Positions 1-11,360 of a DNA stretch of 64,000 nt are shown here, in pieces. Each line of letters starts with the position of its first letter. Positions within the stretch are counted from its first letter, which is position 1. The notes under the pieces are model-generated. The model worked only from the letters and a program-made list of their open reading frames with translations. It had not been told where the DNA came from and searched no databases. A program made the position numbers and the translations under genes. The stretch covers positions 53,249,174-53,313,173 of the forward strand of contig CM059975.1 in assembly GCA_030490835.1 (NCBI GenBank). Reading direction: 5' to 3'. The DNA is from Annona cherimola. Its lineage: Eukaryota; Streptophyta; Magnoliopsida; Magnoliales; Annonaceae.

Positions 1-193
1 TTTATTTAATAATTATTTTGTTAAATTAATACATAAAATTAGGTAATCTAAGATAATTTTTTTATGTCAGTAATCAAGATCGTAGACCTTTACTCGTGGG
101 TTGGGCCTCAATACATTCAAATAATTGGTTAGTATTTCAAATTAAAGATAAAAAATTATTTTAACTGTAGTTCAAAATTTTAAAAATTGAATT
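1..193 (+). repeat. Representative type A monomer (193 bp)
   Basis: Type A starts by convention at 'tttatttaataattatttt' and runs to the next equivalent start at 194. Marks that separate it from B are 'gacagtaatcaagatcgtag', 'acctttactc', 'aatacatacaaataatt' and 'aactgtagttcaaaatttt'. In order it holds an AT-only leader, the shared core (64-114), an A-specific 'catacaaataattggttag' segment, and an A/T-tract tail. The same 193-bp length recurs at 382-574 and, in many copies, through about 47 kb. This copy carries private changes: 'atgtcag' for 'atgacag', 'cgtggg' for 'catggg', and 'acattc' for 'acatac'. Confidence 0.95.
64..114 (+). repeat. Conserved GC-richer core in type A
   Basis: This 51-bp stretch runs from 'atg' at 64 to 'gttgggcctcaatac' ending at 114. 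It aligns without gaps with the same stretch of the neighbouring B monomer (254-304), and agrees at most positions although the two monomers are otherwise strongly diverged. The shared parts are 'taatcaagatcgta' and 'gttgggcctcaatac'. Most G and C residues of the A monomer lie here. Nothing in it matches a coding signal. It could be a protein-binding or nucleosome-positioning element; that is inference only. Confidence 0.7.
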
Positions 194-381
194 TTTATTT
201 AATAACTATTTTGTAAAATTAATGGATTAGAAAGTTAATCTAAGATAATTTTAATGACAATAATCAAGATCGTAAACTTGTACCCAAGAGTTGGGCCTGA
301 ATACGTCGATTTGATGGTTCGTATTTTAACACTAAAATAAAAAATTATTTCAACGGTAGTTCAAAATTTAAATAATTGAAT
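194..381 (+). repeat. Representative type B monomer (188 bp)
   Basis: Type B starts at 'tttatttaataactatttt' and is 188 bp long here and in most copies (575-762 is the next). Its marks are 'gtaaaattaatggatta', 'gatcgtaaacttgtaccc', 'aatacgtcgatttgatgg' and 'ttcgtattttaac'. It aligns with type A over the core (254-304) and in the AT flanks, but its 3' half is quite different, so A and B look like anciently diverged halves of one dimer. Nearly all CpG sites of the satellite lie in B: five per typical copy. This copy is slightly aberrant, with 'cctgaatac' for 'cctcaatac' and 'aacactaaaat' for 'aactttaaaat'. Confidence 0.95.
254..304 (+). repeat. Conserved GC-richer core in type B
   Basis: This is the B counterpart of the 51-bp core at 64-114. 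It differs from A mainly at the middle ('aaacttgtaccc' instead of 'gacctttactc'). All three chimeric monomer classes in this window switch parent within or close to this core, so it also acts as the stretch of homology where A and B exchange. Confidence 0.7.
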
Positions 382-1367
382 TTTATTTAATAATTATTTT
401 GTTAAATTATTAAATTAAATTAATTAATCTAAGATAATTTTTTAATGACAGTAATCAAGATTGTAGACCTTTACTCATGGGTTGGGCCTCAATATATACA
501 AATAATTTGTTAGTATTTTAAATTAAAAATAAAAAATTATTTTATCTGTAGTTCAAAATTTTGATAATTGAATTTTTATTTAATAACTATTTTGTAAAAT
601 TAATGGATTAGAAAGTTAATCTAAGATAATTTTAATGACAATAATCAAGATCGTAAACTTGTACCCATTAGTTTGGCCACAATACGTCGATTTGATGGTT
701 CGTATTTTAAATTTAAAATAAAAAATTATTTCAACGGTAGTTCAAAATTTTAATAATTAAATTTTATATAATAATTATTTTGTTAAATTAATACATAAAA
801 TTAAGTAACCTAAGATAATTGTTTTATGACAGTAATCAAGATCGTAGACCTTTACTCGTGGGTTGGGCCTCAATACATACAAATAATTGGTTAGTATTTC
901 AAATTAAAGATAAAAAATTATTTTAACTGTAGTTCAAAATTTTAAAAATTGAATTTTTATTTAATAACTATTTTGTAAAATTAATGGATTAGAAAGTTAA
1001 TCTAAGATAATTTTAATGACAATAATCAAGATCGTAAACTTGTACCCATGAGTTGGGCCACAATACGTCGATTTGATGGTTCGTATTTTAACTTTAAAAT
1101 AAAAAATTATTTCAACGGTAGTTCAAAATTTTAATAATTAAATTTTATTTAATAATTATTTTGTTAAATTAATAGATAAAATTAGGTAATCTAAGATATT
1201 TTTTTAATGACATTAATGAAGATCGTAGACCTTTACTCATGGGTTGGGCCTCAATACATACAAATAATTGTTTAGTATTTCAAATTATAGATAAAAAATT
1301 ATTTTAACTGTAGTTCAAAATTTTAAAAATTGAATTTTTATTTAATAACTATTTTGTAAAATTAATG

Positions 1368-1383
1368 GATTAAAAAGTTAATC
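1368..1383. repeat. Inverted repeat GATTAA-AAAG-TTAATC in type B
   Basis: Six-base perfect arms around a four-base loop, just upstream of the core. Other B copies read 'gattagaaagttaatc' or 'gattgaaaagttaatc', one arm base off. The equivalent place in A and A' also carries a dyad (1555-1573, 63848-63866). Confidence 0.7.
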
Positions 1384-1554
1384 TAAGATAATTTTAATGA
1401 CACTAATCAAGATCGTAAACTTGTACTCATGAGTTGGGCCTCAATACGTCGATTTGATGGTTCGTATTTTAACTTTAAAATAAAAAATTATTTCAACGGT
1501 AGTTCAAAATTTTAATAATTTAATTTTATTTCATAATTATTTTGTTAAATTAAT

Positions 1555-1573
1555 AGATTAAATTAGTTAATCT
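1555..1573. repeat. Inverted repeat AGATTAA-ATTAG-TTAATCT in type A
   Basis: Seven-base perfect arms around a five-base loop at the same monomer position as the B dyad. A copies with 'agataaaattag' have lost the left arm, so it is variable among A monomers but regular among A'. Confidence 0.7.
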
Positions 1574-1905
1574 AAGATAATTTTTTAATGACAGTAATGA
1601 AGATCGTAGACCTTTACTCATGGTTTGGGCCTCATTACATACAAATAATTGTTTAGTATTTCAAATTAAAGATAAAAAATTATTTTAACTGTAGTTCAAA
1701 ATTTTAAAAATTGAATTTTTATTTAATAACTATTTTGTAAAATTAATGGATTAGAAAGTTAATCTAAGATAATTTTAATGACAATAATCAAGATCGTAAA
1801 CTTGTACCCATGAGTTGGGCCACAATACGTCGATTTGATGGTTCGTATTTTAACTTTAAAATAAAAAATTATTTCAACGGTAGTTCAAAATTTTAATAAT
1901 TGAAT

Positions 1906-3429
1906 TTTATTTAATAATTATTTTGTTAAATTATTAAATTTAATTAATTAATCTAAGATAATTTTTTAATGACAGTAATCAAGATTGTAGACATTTACTC
2001 ATGGGTTGGGCCTCAATATATACAAATAATTTGTTAGCATTTTAAATTAAAAATAAAAAATTATTTTATCTGTAGTTCAAAATTTTGATAATTGAATTTT
2101 TATTTAATAACTATTTTGTAAAATTAATGGTTTAGAAAGTTAATCTAAGATAATTTTAATGACAATAATCAAGATCGTAAACTTGTACCCATTAGTTTGG
2201 CCACAATACGTCGATTTGATGGTTCGTATTTTAACTTTAAAATAAAAAATTATTTCAACGGTAGTTCAAAATTTTAATAATTAAATTTTATTTAATAATT
2301 ATTTTGTTAAATTAATACATAAAATTAAGTAATCTAAGATAATTTTTTTATGACAGTAATCAAGATCGTAGACCTTTACTCGTGGGTTGGGCCTCAATAC
2401 ATACAAATAATTGGTTAGTATTTCAAATTAAAGATAAAAAATTATTTTAACTGTAGTTCAAAATTTTAAAAATTGAATTTTTATTTAATAACTATTTTGT
2501 AAAATTAATGGATTAGAAAGTTAATCTAAGATAATTTTAATGACAATAATCAAGATCGTAAACTTGTACCCATGAGTTGGGCCACAATACGTCGATTTGA
2601 TGGTTCGTATTTTAACTTTAAAATAAAAAATTATTTCAACGGTAGTTCAAAATTTTAATAATTAAATTTTATTTAATAATTATTTTGTTAAATTAATAGA
2701 TAAAATTAGGTAATCTAAGATAATTTTTTAATGACAGTAATGAAGATCGTAGACCTTTACTCATGGGTTGTGCCTCAATACATACAAATAATTGTTTAGT
2801 ATTTCAAATTATAGATAAAAAATTATTTTAACTGTAGTTCAAAATTTTAAAAATTGAATTTTTATTTAATAACTATTTTGTAAAATTAATAGATTAAAAA
2901 GTTAATCTAAGATAATTTTAATGACACTAATCAAGATCGTAAACTTGTACTCATGAGTTGGGCCTCAATACGTCGATTTGATGGTTCTTATTTTAACTTT
3001 AAAATAAAAAATTATTTCAACGGTAGTTCAAAATTTTAATAATTGAATTTTATTTCATAATTATTTTGTTAAATTAATAGATTAAATTAGTTAATCTAAG
3101 ATAATTTTTTAATGACAGTAATGAAGATCGTAGACCTTTACTCATGGTTTGGGCCTCATTACATACAAATAATTGTTTAGTATTTCAAATTAAAGATAAA
3201 AAATTATTTTAACTGTAGTTCAAAATTTTAAAAATTGAATTTTTATTTAATAACTATTTTGTAAAATTAATGGATTAGAAAGTTAATCTAAGATAATTTT
3301 AATGACAATAATCAAGATTGTAAACTTGTACCCATGACTTGGGCCACAATACGTCGATTTGATGGTTCGTATTTTAACTTTAAAATAACAAATTATTTCA
3401 ACGGTAGTTCAAAAATTAAATAATTGAAT
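1906..3429 (+). repeat. Higher-order repeat, 1524 bp, copy 2
   Basis: Second copy of the unit at 382-1905, with the same dimer order and only scattered differences ('ggttgtgcc' near 2768, for example). Its last B monomer differs from copy 1: it has 'cccatgacttgg' near 3331, 'ataacaaatt' and 'caaaaattaaataatt'. The register breaks immediately afterwards at the chimeric monomer 3430-3618, so the unit does not continue to the right. Confidence 0.88.
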
Positions 3430-3618
3430 TTTATTTAATAATTATTTTGTTAAATTATTAAATTAAATTAGTTAATCTAAGATAATTTTAATGACACTAA
3501 TCAAGATCGTAAACTTGTACTCATGAGTTGGGCCTCAATACGTCGATTTGATGGTTCTTATTTTAACTTTAAAACAAAAAATTATTTCAACGGCAGTTCA
3601 AAATTTTAATAATTGAAT
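3430..3618 (+). repeat. Chimeric monomer: A 5' part joined to B 3' part (189 bp)
   Basis: It begins with the A signature 'attattttgttaaattatt' and 'aattagttaatctaag', then continues as B with 'aatgacactaatc', 'gtaaacttgtactcatgag' and 'gtcgatttgatgg'. The switch lies in the shared 'tctaagataatttt'. Because it stands between a normal B (3242-3429) and an A' (3619), strict A-B alternation is broken and an odd number of monomers enters the array. It also carries 'aaaacaaaaaatt' and 'caacggcagttc', shared with the copies at 6665, 7596 and 9287. Confidence 0.85.
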
Positions 3619-3809
3619 TTTATTTAATAATTATTTTGTTAAATTAATAGATAAAATGAGTTAATCTAAGATAATTTTTTAATGACAGTAATCAACATCG
3701 TAGAACTGTACTCAAGGGTTGGGCCTCAATACATACAAATAATTTGTTAGAATTTTAAATTAAAAATGAAATTATTTGAACTGTAGTTCAGAATTTTGAT
3801 AATTAAATT
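3619..3809 (+). repeat. Representative type A' monomer (191 bp)
   Basis: A' is an A derivative. Marks are 'aatcaacatcgtagaactg' (G to C removes the GATC site), 'tactcaagggttgggcc', a shortened 'aaaaatgaaattatttgaac' tract, and 'actgtagttcagaattttg'. The changes create the dyad TGAACT-GT-AGTTCA at 3777-3790. Paired with a 188-bp B it gives the 379-bp dimer. This is the first A' in the window. A' is occasional at 3-14 kb, regular from 19 kb, and the main partner of B beyond 53 kb. Confidence 0.9.
3777..3790. repeat. Inverted repeat TGAACT-GT-AGTTCA (A' specific)
   Basis: Six-base arms with a two-base spacer, perfect in A' monomers. In type A the same place reads 'ttaactgtagttca', where only the four inner pairs match, so the A' change T to G extends the dyad. 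The last copy in the window is at 63978-63991. The role is unknown; it could be a protein site or a weak cruciform. Confidence 0.75.
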
Positions 3810-4779
3810 TTTATTTATTAACTATTTTGTAAAATTAATGGATTGAAAAGTTAATCTAAGATAATTTTAATGACACTAATCAAGATCGTAAACTTGTACC
3901 CATGAGTTGGCCCTCAATACGTCTATTTGATGGTTCGTATTTTAACTTTAAAATAAAAAATTATTTCAACGGTAGTTCAAAATTTTAATAATTGAATTTT
4001 ATTTAATAATTATTTTGTTAAATTATTAAATTAAATTAGTTAATCTAAGATAATTTTTTAATGACAGTAATCAAGATCGTAGACCTTTACTCATGGGTTA
4101 GGCCTCAATACATACAAATAATTTGTTAGTATTTCAAATTAAAGATAAAAAATTATTTTAACTGTAGTTCAAAATTTTAAAAATTGAATTTTTATTTAAT
4201 AACTATTTTGTAAAATTAATGGATTAGAAAGTTAATCTAAGATAATTTTAATGACACTAATCAAGATCGTAAACTTGTACCCATGAGTTGGGCCTCAATA
4301 CGTCGATTTGATGGTTCGTATTTTAACTTTAAAATAAAAAATTATTTCAACGGTAGTTCAAAATTTTAATAATTGAATTTTATTTAATAATTATTTTGTT
4401 AAATTATTAAATTAAATTAGTTAATCTAAGATAATTTTTTAATGACAGTAATCAAGATCGTAGACCTTTACTCATGGGTTGGGCCTCAATACATACAAAT
4501 AATTTGTTAGTATTTCAAATTAAAGATAAAAAATTATTTTAACTGTAGTTCAAAATTTTAAAAATTGAATTTTTATTTAATAACTATTTTGTAAAATTAA
4601 TGGATTAGAAAGTTAATCTAAGATAATTTTAATGACAATAATCAAGATCGTAAACTTGTACCCATGAGTTGGGCCACAATACGTCGATTTGATGGTTCGT
4701 ATTTTAACTTTAAAATAAAAAAATATTTCAACGGTAGTTCAAAATTTTAATAATTGAATTTTATTTAATAATTATTTTG

Positions 4780-6250
4780 TTAAATTATTAAATTTAATTA
4801 ATTAATCTAAGATAATTTTTTAATGACAGTAATCAAGATTGTAGACATTTACTCATGGGTTGGGCCTCAATACATACAAATAATTTGTTAGTATTTCAAA
4901 TTAAAGATAAAAAATTATTTTAACTGTAGTTCAAAATTTTAAAAATTGAATTTTTATTTAATAACTATTTTGTAAAATTAATGGATTAGAAAGTTAATCT
5001 AAGATAATTTTAATGACAATAATCAAGATCGTAAACTTGTACCCATGAGTTGGGCCACAATACGTCGATTTGATGGTTCGTATTTTAACTTTAAAATAAA
5101 AAATTATTTCAACGGTAGTTCAAAATTTTAATAATTAAATTTTATTTAATAATTATTTTGTTAAATTAATACATAAAATTAAGTAATCTAAGATAATTTT
5201 TTTATGACAGTAATCAAGATCGTAGACCTTTACTCGTGGGTTGGGCCTCAATACATACAAATAATTGGTTAGTATTTCAAATTAAAGATAAAAAATTATT
5301 TTAACTGTAGTTCAAAATTTTAAAAATTGAATTTTTATTTAATAACTATTTTGTAAAATTAATGGATTAGAAAGTTAATCTAAGATAATTTTAATGACAA
5401 TAATCAAGATCGTAAACTTGTACCCATGAGTTGGGCCACAATACGTCGATTTGATGGTTCGTATTTTAACTTTAAAATAAAAAATTATTTCAACGGTAGT
5501 TCAAAATTTTAATAATTAAATTTTATTTAATAATTACTTTGTTAAATTAATAGATAAAATTAGGTAATCTAAGATAATTTTTTAATGACAGTAATGAAGA
5601 TCGTAGACCTTTACTCATGGGTTGTGCCTCAATACATACAAATAATTGTTTAGTATTTCAAATTATAGATAAAAAATTATTTTAACTGTAGTTCAAAATT
5701 TTAAAAATTGAATTTTTATTTAATAACTATTTTGTAAAATTAATAGATTAAAAAGTTAATCTAAGATAATTTTAATGACACTAATCAAGATCGTAAACTT
5801 GTACTCATGAGTTGGGCCTCAATACGTCGATTTGATGGTTCGTATTTTAACTTTAAAATAAAAAATTATTTCAACGGTAGTTCAAAATTTTAATAATTGA
5901 ATTTTATTTCATAATTATTTTGTTAAATTAATAGATTAAATTAGTTAATCTAAGATAATTTTTTAATGACAGTAATGAAGATCGTAGACCTTTACTCATG
6001 GTTTGGGCCTCATTACATACAAATAATTGTTTAGTATTTCAAATTAAAGATAAAAAATTATTTTAACTGTAGTTCAAAATTTTAAAAATTAAATTTTTAT
6101 TTAATAACTATTTTGTAAAATTAATGGATTAGAAAGTTAATCTAAGATAATTTTAATGACAATAATCAAGATCGTAAACTTGTACCCATGAGTTGGGCCA
6201 CAATACGTCGATTTGATGGTTCGTATTTTAACTTTAAAATAAAAAATTAT
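4780..6250 (+). repeat. Displaced copy of the 1.9-3.4 kb block (offset 2854 bp)
   Basis: Markers of the second 1524-bp unit reappear 2854 bp further on: 'agattgtagacatttac' at 1982/4836, 'tactcgtggg' at 2377/5231, 'tttcataatt' at 3056/5910. Ends are approximate. The offset is 7.5 dimers because the intervening stretch holds the odd chimeric monomer at 3430. Shortly after the marker at 4836 the sequence switches to 'catacaaataatttgttag' with 'caaattaaagat', unlike the 1.98-kb copy, so part of this A monomer was replaced. Confidence 0.75.
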
Positions 6251-6539
6251 TTCAACGGTAGTTCAAAATTTTAATAATTAAATTTTATTTAATAATTATT
6301 TTGTTAAATTAATACATAAAATTGGGTAATCTAAGATAATTTTTTTATGACAGTAATCAAGATCGTAGACCTTTACTCGTGGGTTGGGCCTCAATACATA
6401 CAAATAATTGGTTAGTATTTCAAATTAAAGATAAAAAATTATTTTAACTGTAGTTCAAAATTTTAAAAATTGAATTTTTATTTAATAACTATTTTGTAAA
6501 ATTAATGGATTAGAAAGTTAATCTAAGATAATTTTAATG

Positions 6540-7130
6540 ACAATAATTAAGATTGTAAACTTGTACCCATGACTTGGGCCACAATACGTCGATTTGATGG
6601 TTCGTATTTTAACTTTAAAATAACAAATTATTTCAACGGTAGTTCAAAAATTAAATAATTGAATTTTATTTAATAATTATTTTGTTAAATTATTAAATTA
6701 AATTAGTTAATCTAAGATAATTTTAATGACACTAATCAAGATCGTAAACTTGTACTCATGAGTTTGGCCTCAATACGTCGATTTGATGGTTCGTATTTTA
6801 ACTTTAAAACAAAAAATTATTTCAACGGCAGTTCAAAATTTTAATAATTGAATTTTATTTAATAATTATTTTGTTAAATTAATAGATAAAATGAGTTAAT
6901 CTAAGATAATTTTTTAATGACAGTAATCAACATCGTAGAACTGTACTCAAGGGTTGGGCCTCAATACATACAAATAATTTGTTAGAATTTTAAATTAAAA
7001 ATGAAATTATTTGAACTGTAGTTCAGAATTTTGATAATTAAATTTTTATTTATTAAGTATTTTGTAAAATTAATGGATTGAAAAGTTAATCTAAGATAAT
7101 TTTAATGACACTAATCAAGATCGTAAACTT
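6540..7130 (+). repeat. Displaced copy of about 3.31-3.9 kb (offset 3235 bp)
   Basis: 'cccatgacttgggcc' at 3331/6566, the chimeric monomer at 3430/6665, and A' 'ctcaaggg' at 3711/6946 all show the same 3235-bp offset. The match ends in the following B monomer, where 3900 reads 'ttggccctc' and 7140 reads 'ttgggccac'. Ends are approximate. Confidence 0.75.
6665..6853 (+). repeat. Chimeric A/B monomer, second copy
   Basis: Same structure as 3430-3618: A-type start, switch in 'tctaagataatttt', B-type remainder with 'aaaacaaaaaatt' and 'caacggcagttc'. It differs by 'gagtttggcc' near 6760. Confidence 0.85.
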
Positions 7131-7216
7131 GTACCCATGAGTTGGGCCACAATACGTCGATTTGATGGTTCGTATTTTAACTTTAAAATAAAAAATTATT
7201 TCAACGCTAGTTCAAA

Positions 7217-7236
7217 ATTTTAATAATTATTTTGTT
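7217..7236 (+). repeat. Junction of an 18-bp deletion at a B/A monomer boundary
   Basis: The usual 'taataattgaattttattt' then 'aataattattttg' is collapsed to 'taataattattttg'. Eighteen bases lying between two 'aataatt' direct repeats are missing, so the B+A pair 7045-7407 is 363 bp instead of 381. The same junction recurs at 8912 and 10986, where it travels with its HOR, and apparently independently at 46554. Confidence 0.85.
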
Positions 7237-8911
7237 AAATTAATAGATAAAATTAGGTAATCTAAGATAATTTTTTAATGACAGTAATGAAGATCGTAGA
7301 CCTTTACTCATGGGTTGGGCCTCAATACATACAAATAATTGTTTAGTATTTCAAATTAAAGATAAAAAATTATTTTAACTGTAGTTCAAAATTTTAAAAA
7401 TTGAATTTTTATTTAATAACTATTTTGTAAAATTAATGGATTAGAAAGTTAATCTAATATAATTTTAATGACAATAATCAAGATCGTAAACTTGTACCCA
7501 TGAGTTGGGCCACAATACGTCGATTTGATGGTTCGTATTTTAACTTTAAAATAACAAATTATTTCAACGGTAGTTCAAAAATTAAATAATTGAATTTTAT
7601 TTAATAATTACTTTGTTAAATTATTAAATTAAATTAGTTAATCTAAGATAATTTTAATGACACTAATCAAGATCGTAAACTTGTACTCATGAGTTGGGCC
7701 TCAATACGTCGATTTGATGGTTCGTATTTTAACTTTAAAACAAAAAATTATTTCAACGGCAGTTCAAAATTTTAATAATTGAATTTTATTTAATAATTAT
7801 TTTGTTAAATTAATAGATAAAATGAGTTAATCTAAGATAATTTTTTGATGACAGTAATCAACATCGTAGAACTGTACTCAAGGGTTGGGCCTCAATACAT
7901 ACAAATAATTTGTTAGAATTTTAAATTAAAAATGAAATTATTTGAACTGTAGTTCAGAATTTTGATAATTAAATTTTTATTTATTAACTATTTTGTAAAA
8001 TTAATGGATTGAAAAGTTAATCTAAGATAATTTTAATGACACTAATCAAGATCGTAAACTTGTACCCATGAGTTGGGCCACAATACGTCGATTTGATGGT
8101 TCGTATTTTAACTTTAAAATAAAAAATTATTTCAACGGTAGTTCAAAATTTTAATAATTCAATTTTATTTAATAATTATTTTATTAAATTAATAGATAAA
8201 ATTAGGTAATCTAAGATAATTTTTTAATGACAGTAATGAAGATCGTAGACCTTTACTCATGGGTTGGGCCTCAATACATACAAATAATTTGTTAGAATTT
8301 TAAATTAAAAATGAAATTATTTGAACTGTAGTTCAGAATTTTGATAATTAAATTTTTATTTAATAACTATTTTGTAAAATTAATGGATTAGAAAGTTAAT
8401 CTAAGATAATTTTAATGACAATAATCAAGATCGTAAACTTGTACCCATGAGTTTTGCCACAATACGTCGATTTGATGGTTCGTATTTTAACTTTAAAATA
8501 AAAAATTATTTCAACGGTAGTTCAAAATTTTAATAATTGAATTTTATTTCATAATTATTTTGTTAAATTAATAGATTAAATTAGTTTATCTAAGATAATT
8601 TTTTAATGACAGTAATGAAGATCGTAGACCTTTACTCATGGGTTGGGCCTCAATACATACAAACAATTGTTTAGTATTTCAAATTAAAGATAAAAAATTA
8701 TTTTAACTGTAGTTCAAAATTTTAAAAATTGAATTTTTGTTTAATAACTATTTTGTAAAATTAATGGATTAGAAAGTTAATCTAAGATAATTTTAATGAC
8801 AATAATCAAGATCGTAAACTTGTACCCATGAGTTGGGCCACAATACGTCGATTTGATGGTTCGTATTTTAACTTTAAAATAAAAAATTATTTCAACGCTA
8901 GTTCAAAATTT
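7221..8911 (+). repeat. Higher-order repeat, 1691 bp (9 monomers), copy 1
   Basis: Nine monomers: A with 18-bp deletion, B, A/B chimera, A', B, an A/A' recombinant (191 bp, near 8170), B, A, B. The lengths 175+188+189+191+188+191+188+193+188 add to 1691, which is the offset of the 18-bp junction (7221/8912), of 'taatctaatataatt' (7452/9143) and of A' 'ctcaaggg' (7878/9569). An odd monomer number is possible only because of the A/B chimera at 7596-7784. B copies near 7200 and 8890 carry 'caacgctag'. Confidence 0.85.
7596..7784 (+). repeat. Chimeric A/B monomer, third copy
   Basis: 189 bp, with A-type start ('attactttgttaaattatt') and B-type core and tail. It follows a normal B and precedes A' at 7785, as at 3430. 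Confidence 0.85.
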
Positions 8912-9850
8912 TAATAATTATTTTGTTAAATTAATTGATAAAATTAGGTAATCTAAGATAATTTTTTAATGACAGTAATGAAGATCGTAGACCTTTACTC
9001 ATGGGTTGGGCCTCAATACATACAAATAATTGTTTAGTATTTCAAATTAAAGATAAAAAATTATTTTAACTGTAGTTCAAAATTTTAAAAATTGAATTTT
9101 TATTTAATAACTATTTTGTAAAATTAATGGATTAGAAAGTTAATCTAATATAATTTTAATGACAATAATCAAGATCGTAAACTTGTACCCATGAGTTGGG
9201 CCACAATACGTCGATTTGATGGTTCGTATTTTAACTTTAAAATAACAAATTATTTCAACGGTAGTTCAAAAATTAAATAATTGAATTTTATTTAATAATT
9301 ACTTTGTTAAATTATTAAATTAAATTAGTTAATCTAAGATAATTTTAATGACACTAATCAAGATCGTAAACTTGTACTCATGAGTTGGGCCTCAATACGT
9401 CGATTTGATGGTTCGTATTTTAACTTTAAAACAAAAAATTATTTCAACGGCAGTTCAAAATTTTAATAATTGAATTTTATTTAATAATTATTTTGTTAAA
9501 TTAATAGATAAAATGAGTTAATCTAAGATAATTTTTTGATGACAGTAATCAACATCGTAGAACTGTACTCAAGGGTTGGGCCTCAATACATACAAATAAT
9601 TTGTTAGAATTTTAAATTAAAAATGAAATTATTTGAACTGTAGTTCAGAATTTTGATAATTAAATTTTTATTTATTAACTATTTTGTAAAATTAATGGAT
9701 TGAAAAGTTAATCTAAGATAATTTTAATGACACTAATCAAGATCGTAAACTTGTACCCATGAGTTGGGCCTCAATACGTCGATTTGATGGTTCGTATTTT
9801 AACTTTAAAATAAAAAATTATTTCAACGGTAGTTCAAAATTTTAATAATT
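8912..9850 (+). repeat. Higher-order repeat, 1691 bp, copy 2 (partial)
   Basis: Repeats the first five monomers of 7221-8911: deleted A, B with 'ctaatata', chimera at 9287-9475, A', B. The match ends near 9850, where copy 1 continues with 'attattttattaaattaat' and this copy with 'attattttgttaaattatt'. Confidence 0.82.
9287..9475 (+). repeat. Chimeric A/B monomer, fourth copy
   Basis: Exactly 1691 bp after the copy at 7596 and of the same make-up. Confidence 0.85.
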
Positions 9851-10985
9851 GAATTTTATTTAATAATTATTTTGTTAAATTATTAAATTAAATTAGTTAA
9901 TCTAAAATAATTTTTTAATGACAGTAATCAAGATCGTAGACCTTTACTCATGGGTTGGGCCTCAATACATACAAATAATTTGTTAGTATTTTAAATTAAA
10001 AATAAAAAATTATTTTATCTGTAGTTCAAAATTTTGATAATTGAATTTTTATTTAATAACTATTTTGTAAAATTAATGGATTAGAAAGTTAATCTAAGAT
10101 AATTTTAATGACAATAATCAAGATCGTAAACTTGTACCCATGAGTTGGGCCACAATACGTCGATTTGATGGTTCGTATTTTAACTTTAAAATAAAAAATT
10201 ATTTCAACGGTAGTTCAAAATTTTAATAATTAAATTTTATTTAATAATTATTTTATTAAATTAATAGATAAAATTAGGTAATCTAAGATAATTTTTTAAT
10301 GACAGTAATGAAGATCGTAGACCTTTACTCATGGGTTGGGCCTCAATACATACAAATAATTGTTTAGTATTTCAAATTATAGATAAAAAATTATTTTAAC
10401 TGTAGTTCAAAATTTTAAAAATTGAATTTTTATTGAATAACTATTTTGTAAAATTAATGGATTAGAAAGTTAATCTAAGATAATTTTAATGACAATAATC
10501 AAGATCGTAAACTTGTACCCATGAGTTTTGCCACAATACGTCGATTTGATGGTTCGTATTTTAACTTTAAAATAAAAAATTATTTCAACGGTAGTTCAAA
10601 ATTTTAATAATTGAATTTTATTTAATAATTATTTTGTTAAATTAATAGATTAAATTAGTTAATCTAAGATAATTTTTTAATGACTGTAATGAAGATCGTA
10701 GACCTTTACTCATGGGTTGGGCCTCAATACATACAAACAATTGTTTAGTATTTCAAATTAAAGATAAAAAATTATTTTAACTGTAGTTCAAAATTTTAAA
10801 AATTGAATTTTTGTTTAATAACTATTTTGTAAAATTAATGGATTAGAAAGTTAATCTAAGATAATTTTAATGACAATAATCAAGATCGTAAACTTGTACC
10901 CATGAGTTGGGCCACAATACGTCGATTTGATGGTTCGTATTTTAACTTTAAAATAAAAAATTATTTCAACGGTAGTTCAAAATTT

Positions 10986-11005
10986 TAATAATTATTTTGT
11001 TAAAT
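10986..11005 (+). repeat. 18-bp deletion junction, third copy of the HOR
   Basis: 'taataattattttgttaaatt' context as at 7221 and 8912, 2074 bp after the latter. It is followed by a B with 'ctaacataatt' and an A/B chimera at 11361, so a third, longer version (11 monomers) of the 7-9 kb unit begins here. The chimera has 'gacagtaatcaagatcgtaaac' mixing A and B marks. Confidence 0.75.
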
Positions 11006-11360
11006 TAATAGATAAAATTAGGTAATCTAAGATAATTTTTTAATGACAGTAATGAAGATCGTAGACCTTTACTCATGGGTTGGGCCTCAATACATACAAA
11101 TAATTGTTTAGTATTTCAAATTAAAGATAAAAAATTATTTTAACTGTAGTTCAAAATTTTAAAAATTGAATTTTTATTTAATAACTATTTTGTAAAATTA
11201 ATGGATTAGAAAGTTAATCTAACATAATTTTAATGACAATAATCAAGATCGTAAACTTGTACCCATGAGTTGGGCCACAATACGTCGATTTGATGGTTCG
11301 TATTTTAACTTTAAAATAAAAAATTATTTCAACGGTAGTTCAAAATTTAAATAATTGAAT

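Larger units (their letters stand above)
382..1905 (+). repeat. Higher-order repeat, 1524 bp (4 A-B dimers), copy 1
   Basis: Four successive dimers (382, 763, 1144, 1525) each carry their own private variants and recur in the same order 1524 bp later. Diagnostic pairs are 'cccattagtttggcc' at 661/2185, 'tactcgtggg' at 853/2377, and 'tttcataatt' at 1532/3056. 1524 is exactly 4 x 381, so eight full-length monomers make the unit. B monomers here mostly carry 'gggccac', a variant confined to roughly the first 12 kb. The dimer at 1-381 does not belong to this register. Confidence 0.9.

Noticed and set aside
300..330. CENP-B box-like motif around 'gatggttcgtattttaac' in B
   Set aside because: Only TTCG agrees with the nTTCGnnnnAnnCGGGn pattern; the A and the CGGG half are missing, so it is not supported.
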